A stretch of 64,000 nt of DNA from Agromyces mediolanus (GTDB lineage Bacteria; Actinomycetota; Actinomycetes; Actinomycetales; Microbacteriaceae), in NCBI RefSeq assembly GCF_023715325.1, contig NZ_JAMBNX010000004.1, positions 248,001 to 312,000 on the forward strand, written 5' to 3'. A model generated the notes under the pieces. It did no database searches. It had not been told where the DNA came from and worked only from the letters and a program-made list of their open reading frames with translations. Both the position numbers and the translations under genes were made by a program. This document shows positions 25,548 to 33,415 of the stretch, piece by piece (within the stretch, counting starts at the first letter, position 1; each line of letters starts with the position of its first letter).

Positions 25548-27761
25548 TCAGCGCGGGCGCTCGGAGTCCGGCGGCGCGATGGTGCCGTCCTCCCCGACCC
25601 GCGCCGCGCGCTCGGGGAAGTCGCGCGCCCCGAACTCGGCCACGAGCCGTGCCGCCGTCCCCTCCGGATCCGGCCGCGGGACGCCGCCCTCCTGCTCGAA
25701 GTCGATCGAACGCACCCGCCCGCCGGCGAAGCGCCCGTCGGCCTCGAGCGTCACGTCGAGGTACGCCCCGTACCTCGTCGCCTGCTCGGCGCCGAACACG
25801 CCCCCGCCGCCGAAGTTGCCGAGGCTGTAGGCGATGAGCCGCCCCCGGTAGAACTCCATCCCGCGCAAGGAGTGCGGCCCGTGCCCGATCACGAGGTCCG
25901 CGCCGGCGTCCACGACCGCGTGAGAGAAGGCCACCACATCCCCGCGTTGCTCGCCGTACGCTTCCTCCGGGCCGGGGGTCACGACGTTCGCCGTCGGCCC
26001 CTCCGCCCCCATGTGCGCGTGCACCACGACGAGATCGGCGCTCGCGGCCGCCGCGGCGACGAGCTTCCGAGCGTGCCGGAGGTCGGTGACCCGGTTCGTG
26101 TCCCGGTAGGGGGCGAAGCCGATCACCGCGACCGTCGTGTCGCCGATGCGGGTGCAGGCGATCTCGTTCCGGTCGCCGACGGAGCGGATGCCGTTCGCGG
26201 CGAGGTTCGTGCGGGTGTCGGCGTACCCGACGGGACCGAAGTCGCCCGTGTGGTTGTTCGCGAGGTTCATGAGGTCGAAGCCGTCGAGCGTGCCGGCCGT
26301 CTCCGGAGCGCTGCGGAAGGCGAGGCAGTCCTCGTCGCCGCCGCACTTGTCGTAGCCGGTGTCGTCGGCGATCACCTGCTCGAGGTTGCCGGTGACGAGG
26401 TCTTGGGTGAACCACGGGCGCACGGCGTCGAAGTGCGCCGCACCGCCGTCCGCGGGCACGCCGTGGCCGATGTCGTGCATGAGCACGTCGCCGACCGCGC
26501 CGATGCTCACGCGCCCGGGCCAGGCGGCGGCCTGCACCGACGGATCCGCCTCGCAGCCGGGGATCTCGGTCGCCCGGACCGCGACGACGCCACTCGCGAC
26601 GACGAGCGCGACGACGACGACCGCGCCCCACGCGGGCCCGCGGGACGGTCGAGGCGCGGGGTGGGGAGCGGATGCCTCGGCGGCACCCCGCGCCGCGGAC
26701 GCTCGGCGCCGCCGCCCGGGCAGCTCGAAGAGCCAGCCCGCCCCACCGCGGACCAGTACGCGCTCGAGCCCGACGCACGCCGCGACGAGCACCGCGGTCA
26801 GCACGAGCGGCAGCGCCGCCGCCGCCACGAGCTGCACGGGGCGCGAGGCGAGCGACAGCCATTCGGCGAGCACGATGTCGGCGATGGCGAGCAGCGGCAT
26901 GTGCAGGAGATAGATCGGAAGGCTCCGCCGTCCGATCCACGCGGCACCGGGGCCGAGCACCGGGATCCTGGCGAAGGCGGGCGCCGCAGCGAGGCCGAAC
27001 GCGACCCCCGCGACGCTGACGAGCGGCCAGACGCCCGGCACCGTCTCACTGCCGGTCAGCCGCATGGCCGCGAACACCGCGAGGTAGCCCGCCCCGAGGA
27101 GCGCGAGCCGCACCGGCCGCACCCGCCCCGCGAGTCGGCGCACGTGCGGAGCGAGATGGAGCCCGAGCAGGAAGAAGGTGAGGTTGTAGAGCAGGGAGCC
27201 GCGGTTGCTCACGATCTCGACGTAGCCGGCCGCGACGACGACCGAGAGCACGGCGGCGGCCCCGACGACGAGCCACGGAGACACCCGAGCGAGCCCCTTC
27301 GCGACGAGGAAGTAGAGCGCGAGCGCAAGAAGGTACCAGGTGTTCGGCGGACTGATCGTGACGGCCTCGACGAACTCGGCGACGCCCCGCGGCACGAGCG
27401 TGGGGAAGTCGGGGAACGCCCAGAGCGCCGCCGTGTGGATGAGCGACCAGAGCAGGTAGAGGTACAGGAAGCGCACGACCCGGGGGCGCAGCACGACCGC
27501 CCAGGGCCGGGTGAACGCCGTCGCGGCGAAGTACCCGGAGACGAGCAGGAAGAGCGGCATGAGGAACGGCCAGATCAGGTCGGCGAGCAGCCCCCACGCG
27601 CCGGGGATCGGCACGCCGAGCTGCCAGTCCACCTCGAGGTAGCTCTTCATGACGACGTGCCAGAACACGACGAGCACGATGAGCACGCCCTTGACGACGT
27701 CGCCCCAGATCTCGCGGGGCACGCCGGGGTCGGCGTGCCCGCTCCGCTCCACGCCGCTCAT
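25548..27761 (-). CDS. Fusion protein: acyltransferase-3 membrane domain plus CapA-like domain
   Basis: A 737-residue protein. Residues about 15-345 form an acyltransferase family 3 domain with some ten helices and the conserved His in the first helix (VVFWHVVMKS). After a linker and one more helix (GAVVVVALVVASGVVAV) comes a CapA/PGA_cap domain outside the membrane, with GAVGDVLMHD, TGNLEQV, NLANNHTGDFG, VVHAHMGAEG and GHGPHSLRG followed by IAYSLGNF. CapA proteins take part in poly-gamma-glutamate synthesis, attachment or editing. The start codon overlaps the stop of the racemase gene, so the two are co-translated. The combination suggests an envelope-modifying enzyme; substrates are unknown. 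Confidence 0.85.
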   Translation of the reverse strand: MSGVERSGHADPGVPREIWGDVVKGVLIVLVVFWHVVMKSYLEVDWQLGVPIPGAWGLLADLIWPFLMPLFLLVSGYFAATAFTRPWAVVLRPRVVRFLYLYLLWSLIHTAALWAFPDFPTLVPRGVAEFVEAVTISPPNTWYLLALALYFLVAKGLARVSPWLVVGAAAVLSVVVAAGYVEIVSNRGSLLYNLTFFLLGLHLAPHVRRLAGRVRPVRLALLGAGYLAVFAAMRLTGSETVPGVWPLVSVAGVAFGLAAAPAFARIPVLGPGAAWIGRRSLPIYLLHMPLLAIADIVLAEWLSLASRPVQLVAAAALPLVLTAVLVAACVGLERVLVRGGAGWLFELPGRRRRASAARGAAEASAPHPAPRPSRGPAWGAVVVVALVVASGVVAVRATEIPGCEADPSVQAAAWPGRVSIGAVGDVLMHDIGHGVPADGGAAHFDAVRPWFTQDLVTGNLEQVIADDTGYDKCGGDEDCLAFRSAPETAGTLDGFDLMNLANNHTGDFGPVGYADTRTNLAANGIRSVGDRNEIACTRIGDTTVAVIGFAPYRDTNRVTDLRHARKLVAAAAASADLVVVHAHMGAEGPTANVVTPGPEEAYGEQRGDVVAFSHAVVDAGADLVIGHGPHSLRGMEFYRGRLIAYSLGNFGGGGVFGAEQATRYGAYLDVTLEADGRFAGGRVRSIDFEQEGGVPRPDPEGTAARLVAEFGARDFPERAARVGEDGTIAPPDSERPR

Positions 27762-28903
27762 GCGGTGCGCCCGAGGCTGCGGCCGGCCGGGGCATCCACC
27801 CGGTGCACCCGCGCGACCCGGGCGCCGACCCGCGTCACGAGCTCGTGCTCGATGGTGCCCGCCCACCCGGCCCACTCCGCGACGGTCGGCTCGCCCGCGT
27901 CGCCGGGACCGAACACGGTCACCGGCTCGCCCGGCCGGATCCGCTCGCCTCCTGTGTCGACCACGACCATGTCCATCGAGAACCGGCCGACGAGCGGGCG
28001 GCGCCGGCCCCGCACGAGGACCTCCGCCCGCCCGGACGCGGCGCGCGGCAAGCCGTCGGCGTAGCCGAGGGGCAGCAGCGCCAGGTTCGTCCGCGCCTCG
28101 GCGACGTGATCGAGGCCGTAGCCGACGCCCGTTCCGGCGGCGACCTCGCGCGAGGCCACCACGTGCGTCGTCAACGTCAGCGCGGGGCGCAGCGCACTGG
28201 ACGTCCCGGACGGATCGATGCCGTAGAGCCCCGCCCCGATCCGGTGCAGGCCGAAGCCGTTCCCCTCCCCGGTCACCGTCGCAGCGGTCGCCGCGAGGTG
28301 CAGCACGCCCGGCCGGAGCCCCCGCCGCCGCGCCGCCAGCACCGCGTTGACGAAGCGCTGGCGTTCCACGCGCGTCTGCGGGTGTCCGACGGCGTCCGCA
28401 CAGGAGAGGTGCCCCATGAGGCCGACCACCTGCACCGCCCCCTGCCGTTGCAGCTCGTGCGCGAGTTCGCACAGCGCCGACCACCCCTCCCGCGGGCACC
28501 CCTCTCGCGCCATCCCGAGGTCGAGGTGCAGGTGCACCCGCGCCGGCCGGCCGCGCCGCGCCGCCGCTCGGCTGACCGCGCCGAGCAGGGTGGGGCTCGC
28601 CACCGCGAGGTCGACGTCGGCCGTCACCGCCGCCTCGAAGTCCGCGTCGAGCGGGTTCAGCCAGCTCAGGATGGGGGCGCGCAGGCCCGCCGTCCGGAGC
28701 GCGAGCGCCTCGTCGATGGAGGCCGCCCCGAGCCACGCCGCACCCTCCTCGAGCGCGATCCGCGCCACCTCCGTGTGCCCGTGGCCGAACGCGTCGGCCT
28801 TGATGACGGCCATCAGGCGGCCCTCGGTCGACGCTGCGAAGTGCGCGGCGTTCGCGCGGATCGCGTCGTGGTGGACGAGGAGTGCGGATGCGGGTGGGGC
28901 CAT
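27758..28903 (-). CDS. Alanine racemase-family PLP enzyme
   Basis: A 381-residue fold-type III PLP enzyme. The Schiff-base Lys lies in AVIKADAFGHG; further markers are HLDLGMAREG, MGHLSCAD, GLHRIGAGLYGIDPS, GVGYGLDHVAEARTNLALLPLGYADGLPR and RFSMDMVVVD. It should interconvert L- and D-alanine or another small amino acid such as serine. It is coupled to the downstream acyltransferase-CapA gene and divergent from a D-Ala-D-Ala ligase. Whether it is the housekeeping alanine racemase cannot be told from this window. The ATG at 28903 lacks a ribosome site. Confidence 0.88.
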   Translation of the reverse strand: MAPPASALLVHHDAIRANAAHFAASTEGRLMAVIKADAFGHGHTEVARIALEEGAAWLGAASIDEALALRTAGLRAPILSWLNPLDADFEAAVTADVDLAVASPTLLGAVSRAAARRGRPARVHLHLDLGMAREGCPREGWSALCELAHELQRQGAVQVVGLMGHLSCADAVGHPQTRVERQRFVNAVLAARRRGLRPGVLHLAATAATVTGEGNGFGLHRIGAGLYGIDPSGTSSALRPALTLTTHVVASREVAAGTGVGYGLDHVAEARTNLALLPLGYADGLPRAASGRAEVLVRGRRRPLVGRFSMDMVVVDTGGERIRPGEPVTVFGPGDAGEPTVAEWAGWAGTIEHELVTRVGARVARVHRVDAPAGRSLGRTA

Positions 28904-28925
28904 GCGGCCAGTCCAGCGGCGGGCG

Positions 28926-28967
28926 TGTTGCGCCGCCGTCTGCGGATTCCGATACGCCCACGCAACA
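28926..28967. promoter_or_regulatory. Divergent promoter region of racemase and ligase genes
   Basis: TGTTGCG (28926-28932) and CGCAACA (28961-28967) are perfect inverted repeats whose centres are 35 bases apart. Between them GGATTCCGATACG holds -10-like sequences for both strands. A dimeric regulator binding both arms could control the two divergent operons together. Confidence 0.4.
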
Positions 28968-29002
28968 TCCGGCGGGGTGGACTGCCAGCCGAGGAGGCCT
29001 CC

Positions 29003-30022
29003 ATGCCAGCACCGAGCAGCGCCGAGCGCGCCGCCGCCCGACCCGCCCGACCCGCCCGACCCGTCCGACCGGTCCGCCGCATCGCCGTCATCTCCGGCGG
29101 CACCAGCGCCGAGCACGACGTAAGCGTCGCGAGCGCCGCCGCCGTCGAGGCCGCGCTCGCCCGGATCGGCGTCGAAGCGGTGCGGCTCCGCATCGAACGA
29201 GACGGCTGCTGGAGCATCCGCGGACGCCAGCTCGGCCCGAGCCCGGCGGCGGGCCTCGCCGCGGCGCTCGAGCTGCTCGCCGACTGCGACGCCGTCTACC
29301 CGATGATCCACGGCGCTCCGGGCGAGGACGGCGCACTCGCCGCGCTCGCGACGCTCGCCGGGATCAGACTGATCGGCTCCCCGCTCACGGCGAGCGCGGT
29401 GACCATGGACAAGGAGCTCACCAAGCTCGTCGCCGCCGCGAACGGCGTCGACGTCGCCCCGGGTCGCTGCTACGGGGCGGCCGAGCTCGACGCGGGCATC
29501 CCGTTCGTCCGCACCGTCGTCGTGAAACCGGCGACCGCGGGCTCCAGCCACGGCGTGCGGCTCGCGCGCACCGCAGCCGAGTTCGCCGCGGCGATCGCGG
29601 AGGCGCGGCGCTTCGACGACCGGGTGCTCGTCGAACAGCCCGTCGCGGGCCGCGAGATCGACGTCGCCGTCGTCCGTGCGGCCGACGGCCGGCTGCTCGT
29701 GCCGCCGCCGCTCGAGATCCACGGGGAAGGGGTCTTCGACTCCGCCACGAAGTACGACGGCTCGGCCAGGTTCACCGTGCCCGCCGCCCTCGACGACGCC
29801 ACGACGCGGCGGCTGGAAGAGGCCGCCCGCGCGCTCTTCGAGACGCTCGGCTGCGATGCGATCGCGCGCGTCGACTTCTTCGTCACACCGGACGGACGCC
29901 TCGTGCTGAACGAGATCAACACGATCCCGGGCATGACGTCGCACTCGCAGGTGCCCCGGATGTTCGCCGCCGCGGGCGTCTCCTACGAGGAGCTCATCGC
30001 CCGGGTCGTGGGTGTGCGCTGA
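29003..30022 (+). CDS. D-alanine--D-alanine ligase family protein
   Basis: A 339-residue ATP-grasp enzyme joining D-amino acids for peptidoglycan precursors. After about 25 residues rich in Ala, Arg and Pro come ISGGTSAEHDVS (with the active-site Glu), PMIHGAPGEDGALA, VVKPATAGSSHGV, EQPVAGREID, a VFDSATKYDGS omega-loop, and LNEINTIPGMTSHS. The Lys-Tyr of the loop is kept, as in dipeptide-forming Ddl enzymes and unlike VanA, but the Tyr usual three positions before the Lys is Ser. The ATG at 29003 has GAGGAGG at 28991-28997. It is divergent from the racemase gene. Confidence 0.87.
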   Translation: MPAPSSAERAAARPARPARPVRPVRRIAVISGGTSAEHDVSVASAAAVEAALARIGVEAVRLRIERDGCWSIRGRQLGPSPAAGLAAALELLADCDAVYPMIHGAPGEDGALAALATLAGIRLIGSPLTASAVTMDKELTKLVAAANGVDVAPGRCYGAAELDAGIPFVRTVVVKPATAGSSHGVRLARTAAEFAAAIAEARRFDDRVLVEQPVAGREIDVAVVRAADGRLLVPPPLEIHGEGVFDSATKYDGSARFTVPAALDDATTRRLEEAARALFETLGCDAIARVDFFVTPDGRLVLNEINTIPGMTSHSQVPRMFAAAGVSYEELIARVVGVR

Positions 30023-30035
30023 GTTCCACGAGATC

Positions 30036-30071
30036 CGAGTTGCCCAACTTTCATGAAAGTCGGGCAACTCG
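30036..30071. terminator. 36-base palindrome after the ligase gene
   Basis: CGAGTTGCCC (30036-30045) and GGGCAACTCG (30062-30071) enclose ACTTTCATGAAAGT, itself a perfect palindrome; the arms have one A/C mismatch. It could fold into a very stable hairpin and end the ligase transcript. Its composition differs from the four repeat families, and I see one copy only. Confidence 0.65.
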
Positions 30072-30092
30072 AGGCCTGAGCCGCCGAACCCG

Positions 30093-30112
30093 CGGACGCT
30101 TCGACGAGCTCA
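30093..30112. repeat. Family F unit, solitary copy
   Basis: GCTTCGACGAGCTCAGCGAC matches the repeat unit tandemly present at 60308-60405. It is a member of a REP-like sequence (GAGCT-rich, CTTCGACRAGCTCAG core) widely seen in bacterial genomes. Confidence 0.6.
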
Positions 30113-30204
30113 GCGACCCAGCGGGCGCGGCATCCGTGCGTCGCCGGGGCGCGCGGCGCGCGTTCCGTGCGCCAAGCTACGAGACGCTGCCAGGGAGCGG
30201 GTGG

Positions 30205-30210
30205 CAGGAT
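30205..30210 (+). promoter_or_regulatory. Possible -10 box CAGGAT of the threonine aldolase gene (leaderless)
   Basis: CAGGAT is followed by six bases and then the GTG at 30217. It lacks the first T of the consensus, so the assignment is weaker than for other leaderless genes here. Confidence 0.4.
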
Positions 30211-30216
30211 GGTTCG

Positions 30217-31293
30217 GTGACTTCGCAGCTCCACGACACGACGTTCCGCGGTTTCGCCAGCGACAACTACTCGGGCGTGCACCCCGCGGTGCTCGCCGCC
30301 ATCCAGGCCGCGAACGACGGCCATCAGGTCGCCTACGGCGAGGATGCCTACACCGAGCGCCTGCAGCAGGTCTTCGCCGGGCACTTCGGCGAGGGCATCG
30401 AGGCGTTCCCCGTGTTCAACGGCACCGGCGCGAACGTGACCGCGCTGCAGTCGATGCTGCCGCGCTGGGGCGCGGTCATCAGTGCGAAGACCGCGCACAT
30501 CAACTCGGACGAGGGCGGCGCGCCCGAGCGCGTCGGCGGCATGAAGCTGCTCACCGTGCCCGCCGAGGACGGCAAGCTCACCCCCGAGCTCATCGACCAG
30601 GAGGCCTGGGGCTGGGGCGACGAGCACCGCGCCCAGCCGCTCGTCGTGTCGATCACGCAGACCACCGAGCTCGGCACCGCCTACACCGTCGAGGAGGTGC
30701 GGGCGATCGCCGACCACGCGCACTCGCTCGGCATGAAGCTGCACCTCGACGGCGCGCGCCTCGCGAACGCCGGCGCCTCGCTCGGCGTGCCGCTGCGGGC
30801 CTTCACCCGCGACGCGGGCGTCGACGTGCTGAGCGTCGGCGGAACGAAGAACGGTGCCCTCGGTGCGGAGGCCGTCGTCGTGCTGAACCCCGAGGCATCC
30901 GAGGGCCTGAAGTACCTGCGCAAGCTGAACATGCAGCTCGCCTCGAAGATGCGCTTCGTCTCGGCGCAGCTCATCGCCCTGTACGAGGGCGAGCTGTGGC
31001 TCGAGAACGCCAGGCACTCCAACGCGATGGCCCGCCGACTGCGCGACGCGCTCGACGCCGGCATCGCGGCGGGCGAGCTGCCGGGCCTCGGCTTCTCGCA
31101 GGAGACGCAGTCGAACGGCGTCTTCGCGGTGCTCCCCGAGGGCGTCGCCGACCGGCTGCGCGAGCGCGGCTTCCGCTTCTACGACTGGGATGCCTCGCGC
31201 GGCGAGGTGCGCTGGATGTGCTCCTTCGACACGACCGAAGCCGACATCGACGCCTTCGTCGCCGGCATCCGCGAGGAGCTCGCCGCGCGCTGA
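30217..31293 (+). CDS. Low-specificity threonine aldolase-like PLP enzyme (beta-eliminating lyase family)
   Basis: A 358-residue fold-type I PLP enzyme that would cleave threonine or another beta-hydroxy amino acid to glycine and an aldehyde. It begins FASDNYSGVHPAVLAAIQ, followed by VAYGEDAYTERLQQVF, FNGTGANVTALQSML, the cofactor Asp in LHLDGARLANAG, and the PLP-binding Lys in VLSVGGTKNGALGAEAVV. The last motif is the family's SxGGTKNG variant of SKG. The upstream frame is long, but the GTG at 30217 matches the family N-terminus. It is monocistronic. Confidence 0.88.
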   Translation: MTSQLHDTTFRGFASDNYSGVHPAVLAAIQAANDGHQVAYGEDAYTERLQQVFAGHFGEGIEAFPVFNGTGANVTALQSMLPRWGAVISAKTAHINSDEGGAPERVGGMKLLTVPAEDGKLTPELIDQEAWGWGDEHRAQPLVVSITQTTELGTAYTVEEVRAIADHAHSLGMKLHLDGARLANAGASLGVPLRAFTRDAGVDVLSVGGTKNGALGAEAVVVLNPEASEGLKYLRKLNMQLASKMRFVSAQLIALYEGELWLENARHSNAMARRLRDALDAGIAAGELPGLGFSQETQSNGVFAVLPEGVADRLRERGFRFYDWDASRGEVRWMCSFDTTEADIDAFVAGIREELAAR

Positions 31294-31434
31294 GCCGCGG
31301 CGCCCCCCGCGCCCCGCCCGCGGCCCGCCCGCGGCCCGCCCGCGGCCGCCACGCCCCCCGCGCCTCGCCCCACGCCCCGCGCCTCACCCGCCCCCCCTCG
31401 GGGCCCCGCCCCTCGCCCTCGCCCCGCCTGCCCT
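31294..31434. repeat. GC-only low-complexity gap with CCCGCGGCCCG tandem units
   Basis: About 140 bases almost without A or T. CCCGCGGCCCG-type units repeat in tandem at about 31317-31350, followed by CGCCCC-rich sequence. No coding or regulatory signal is seen. Confidence 0.55.
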
Positions 31435-31529
31435 CGCAGAACTCAGGAACGCGTCCGCGCGAAGCCCGGAATCCCGGGCCTCGCGCCACCGCTCACCGGC
31501 CATAACCGGCAGATGTTCCTGAGTTGTGA
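31435..31529. repeat. Family A palindromic element, copy 3 (inverted orientation)
   Basis: Ends CAGAACTCAGGAAC (from 31437) and GTTCCTGAGTTGTGA (to 31529). The conserved inner segment ATCTGCCGGTTATG is at the right end on the minus strand, so this copy is reversed relative to copies 1 and 4. The core holds CCCGGAATCCCGGG. It lies in the convergent gap between the aldolase and kinase genes. Confidence 0.82.
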
Positions 31530-31564
31530 AGGGGACGGGAGGGAGTGGGGAGGGGAGGGAGGCG

Positions 31565-32512
31565 TCAGCGGGTGGCGGCGGCCACGTGCGCGTGGAGCGG
31601 GTTGCCGGGCGCCATCGCCACGAGCCGCGCGGCACCGTCGAGCGGATCCGTGGAGCCGATCTCGACCTCCACGGCCGGGATCTCGTGCCGCACCGCGCGC
31701 TCGAACGCGCCGGCGAGGCGCGTCGAACCGAACACGCCGCCCACGGCACGCACGGTGGGCGCCGCGGCGAGATCCTCGCCGACGCGGCGAAGCCCCGTAA
31801 CGGCGGCGAGGGCGAGCTCACGCGCGGCGGCGTCGAGGATGCCGGCGGCCACCGGGTCCGTGTCGGCGAGCTCGGCGACCGCTCGCGCGTAGCGGGCGAC
31901 GCGGCGGATGCGCTCGCCGTCTCCCTGGAGCACGATGTACGCCTCCTCGAGCTCGGGGAACTCGCGCCGCACCGCGTCGGTGAGCGCCGTCGCCTCGCCG
32001 CGCCCGTCGTGCGCGCGCATGACGGCCTCCAGGGCGGCGCGGCCGATCCAGTAGCCGCTCCCGGCATCCCCCATGATGTTGCCCCAGCCGTCGATGCGCG
32101 CGACGGCCGACTCCCCGACCGCGAGCGTGACGACGCCCGTGCCCGCCGCGACGACGACGCCGCGCGCCTCGTCGAGCGCGCCGAGGTAGGCCGTGATCGA
32201 GTCGTGCGCGAGGATCAGCTCGCGCGTACCGAGCGGGGCGGCCGCCTCGATGAGGGGCTCCGCATCGAAGTCCGGCGTGGTGAGGCCCGTCGTCCCGATG
32301 CCGACCGCCTCGGCCGAGAGCCCGCGCGCGGCGGCACCGCGGATCGCGTCGGCGAGCTGCGGCAGCAACGGCTGGTCGGTGCGCACGCCGGGCTCGGCCC
32401 ACTCGACGAGGCCGTCGGGGGAGCGATGCCGCACCTTCACCCCGGTCTGGCCGGCGTCGATCGCGAGCACGCTGGCGGGCACGCGCGCAGGCGCGTCGGC
32501 TGCGGAATCCAT
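31565..32512 (-). CDS. BadF/BadG/BcrA/BcrD ATPase-family sugar kinase (N-acetylglucosamine kinase-like)
   Basis: A 315-residue ASKHA-fold kinase. The N-terminal phosphate-binding loop is VLAIDAGQTGVKVR; AHDSITAYLGAL carries the catalytic-type Asp, followed by VVAAGTGVVTL, GWGNIMGDAGSGYWIGRAAL and, near the end, VRAVGGVFGS. These match the N-acetylglucosamine kinase-like branch. The ATG at 32512 is six bases after CACAAT. It appears to stand alone. It might salvage amino sugars from cell-wall turnover, an inference from the family. Confidence 0.85.
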   Translation of the reverse strand: MDSAADAPARVPASVLAIDAGQTGVKVRHRSPDGLVEWAEPGVRTDQPLLPQLADAIRGAAARGLSAEAVGIGTTGLTTPDFDAEPLIEAAAPLGTRELILAHDSITAYLGALDEARGVVVAAGTGVVTLAVGESAVARIDGWGNIMGDAGSGYWIGRAALEAVMRAHDGRGEATALTDAVRREFPELEEAYIVLQGDGERIRRVARYARAVAELADTDPVAAGILDAAARELALAAVTGLRRVGEDLAAAPTVRAVGGVFGSTRLAGAFERAVRHEIPAVEVEIGSTDPLDGAARLVAMAPGNPLHAHVAAATR

Positions 32513-32518
32513 ACGGGT

Positions 32519-32524
32519 ATTGTG
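32519..32524 (-). promoter_or_regulatory. -10 box CACAAT of the sugar kinase gene (leaderless)
   Basis: CACAAT on the minus strand is followed by six bases and then the ATG at 32512. It keeps A2 and T6 of the TANNNT consensus. Confidence 0.45.
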
Positions 32525-32638
32525 CCCGCTCTGGAGCACGCCGTCCGACGCGGGCGGAATAGGCTCGGAACTCGATACGTTCGAATGGACGGGTCAACGG
32601 CGTCCCGGCAGAACCTCCACGATCACGAAAGCCGCATC

Positions 32639-33232
32639 ATGACCCTCGTCACCGATCTCACCAGCCGCAAGGCCGCCACCGAGGCCCCGCTCATCGACCC
32701 GCTCGCCGACCGCTGGAGCCCGCGCGCGTTCGACCCGGAGGCTGTGGTCGAGTCCGAGCAGCTCCGCACGATCCTCGAGGCGGCCCGCTGGGCGCCGTCG
32801 GCGAACAACTCGCAGCCGTGGCGGTTCATCGTCGCCCGCCGTGGCACCGCCGCCTTCGCTTCGCTGCACGGGGCGATGGCCGGGTTCAACAAGGAGTGGG
32901 CCGACTCGGCCGCCGTGCTGATCGTGAACATCGCCGAGACGGTGGATGCCGAGGGCCGGCCCCGCCCGTGGGCGCGCTACGACCTCGGCCAGGCGGTCGC
33001 GCACCTCACCGTGCAGGCGCAGCACGAGGGCCTGCACACCCACCAGATGGGCGGCTTCGACGCGCAGGCGATCCACGACGCCTTCGGGCTCGACGAGCGA
33101 CACGAGGTCGTCTCGATCACGACCATCGGCGCGCTCGGCGACGTCGACCGGCTTTCCGACGTGCTCCGCGAGCGCGAGATCGCTCCGCGTCAGCGCAAGC
33201 CCCTCGCCGACTTCGTCACCGTCGGCGAGTAG
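32639..33232 (+). CDS. Nitroreductase-family protein
   Basis: A 197-residue FMN-dependent oxidoreductase. RWSPRAFDPEAVVESEQLRTILEAARWAPSANNSQPWRF is the nitroreductase N-terminal signature, with FMN-contacting Arg, Ser and Asn. The C-terminal third is short, ending KPLADFVTVGE where many relatives place a Gly-Arg FMN-phosphate contact. Substrates of such reductases vary widely (nitroaromatics, quinones, flavins). A TAGGCT hexamer at 32560-32565 or TACGTT at 32576-32581 may be the -10 box. There is no clear ribosome site. Confidence 0.87.
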   Translation: MTLVTDLTSRKAATEAPLIDPLADRWSPRAFDPEAVVESEQLRTILEAARWAPSANNSQPWRFIVARRGTAAFASLHGAMAGFNKEWADSAAVLIVNIAETVDAEGRPRPWARYDLGQAVAHLTVQAQHEGLHTHQMGGFDAQAIHDAFGLDERHEVVSITTIGALGDVDRLSDVLREREIAPRQRKPLADFVTVGE

Positions 33233-33250
33233 CCCCCTCCCCCTCCCCCC

Positions 33251-33347
33251 TCACACAACTCAGGAACATGTGGCAGTTATGGGGTGCGTGATTTGCGGGA
33301 GCCCCGGGATTCCGGTGCTCGCCGGGAGGCGTTCCTGAGTTCTATGA
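33251..33347. repeat. Family A palindromic element, copy 4
   Basis: Begins TCACACAACTCAGGAACATG and ends GTTCCTGAGTTCTATGA, with the inner segment GGCAGTTATG and a core CCCGGGATTCCGG shared with copy 3. It lies in the convergent gap between the nitroreductase and MFS genes. Like copy 1, it follows a C-rich tract. Confidence 0.85.
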
Positions 33348-33415
33348 GGCGCGAGGCGAGCCCGGCGGGAGGCGGGGCCGGCGGCGGCGCGCGGTGAGGC
33401 GCGAGGCCGCCAGCG

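Noticed and set aside
27762-29012. Extension of the acyltransferase-CapA frame to 1154 residues
   Set aside because: It overlaps the racemase gene in another frame. The ATG at 27761, coupled to the racemase stop, is a better start.
29003-30022. VanA-type (D-Ala-D-Lac) ligase and hence a glycopeptide-resistance operon
   Set aside because: The omega-loop keeps Lys-Tyr as in dipeptide ligases, and no vanH, vanX or two-component system is nearby.
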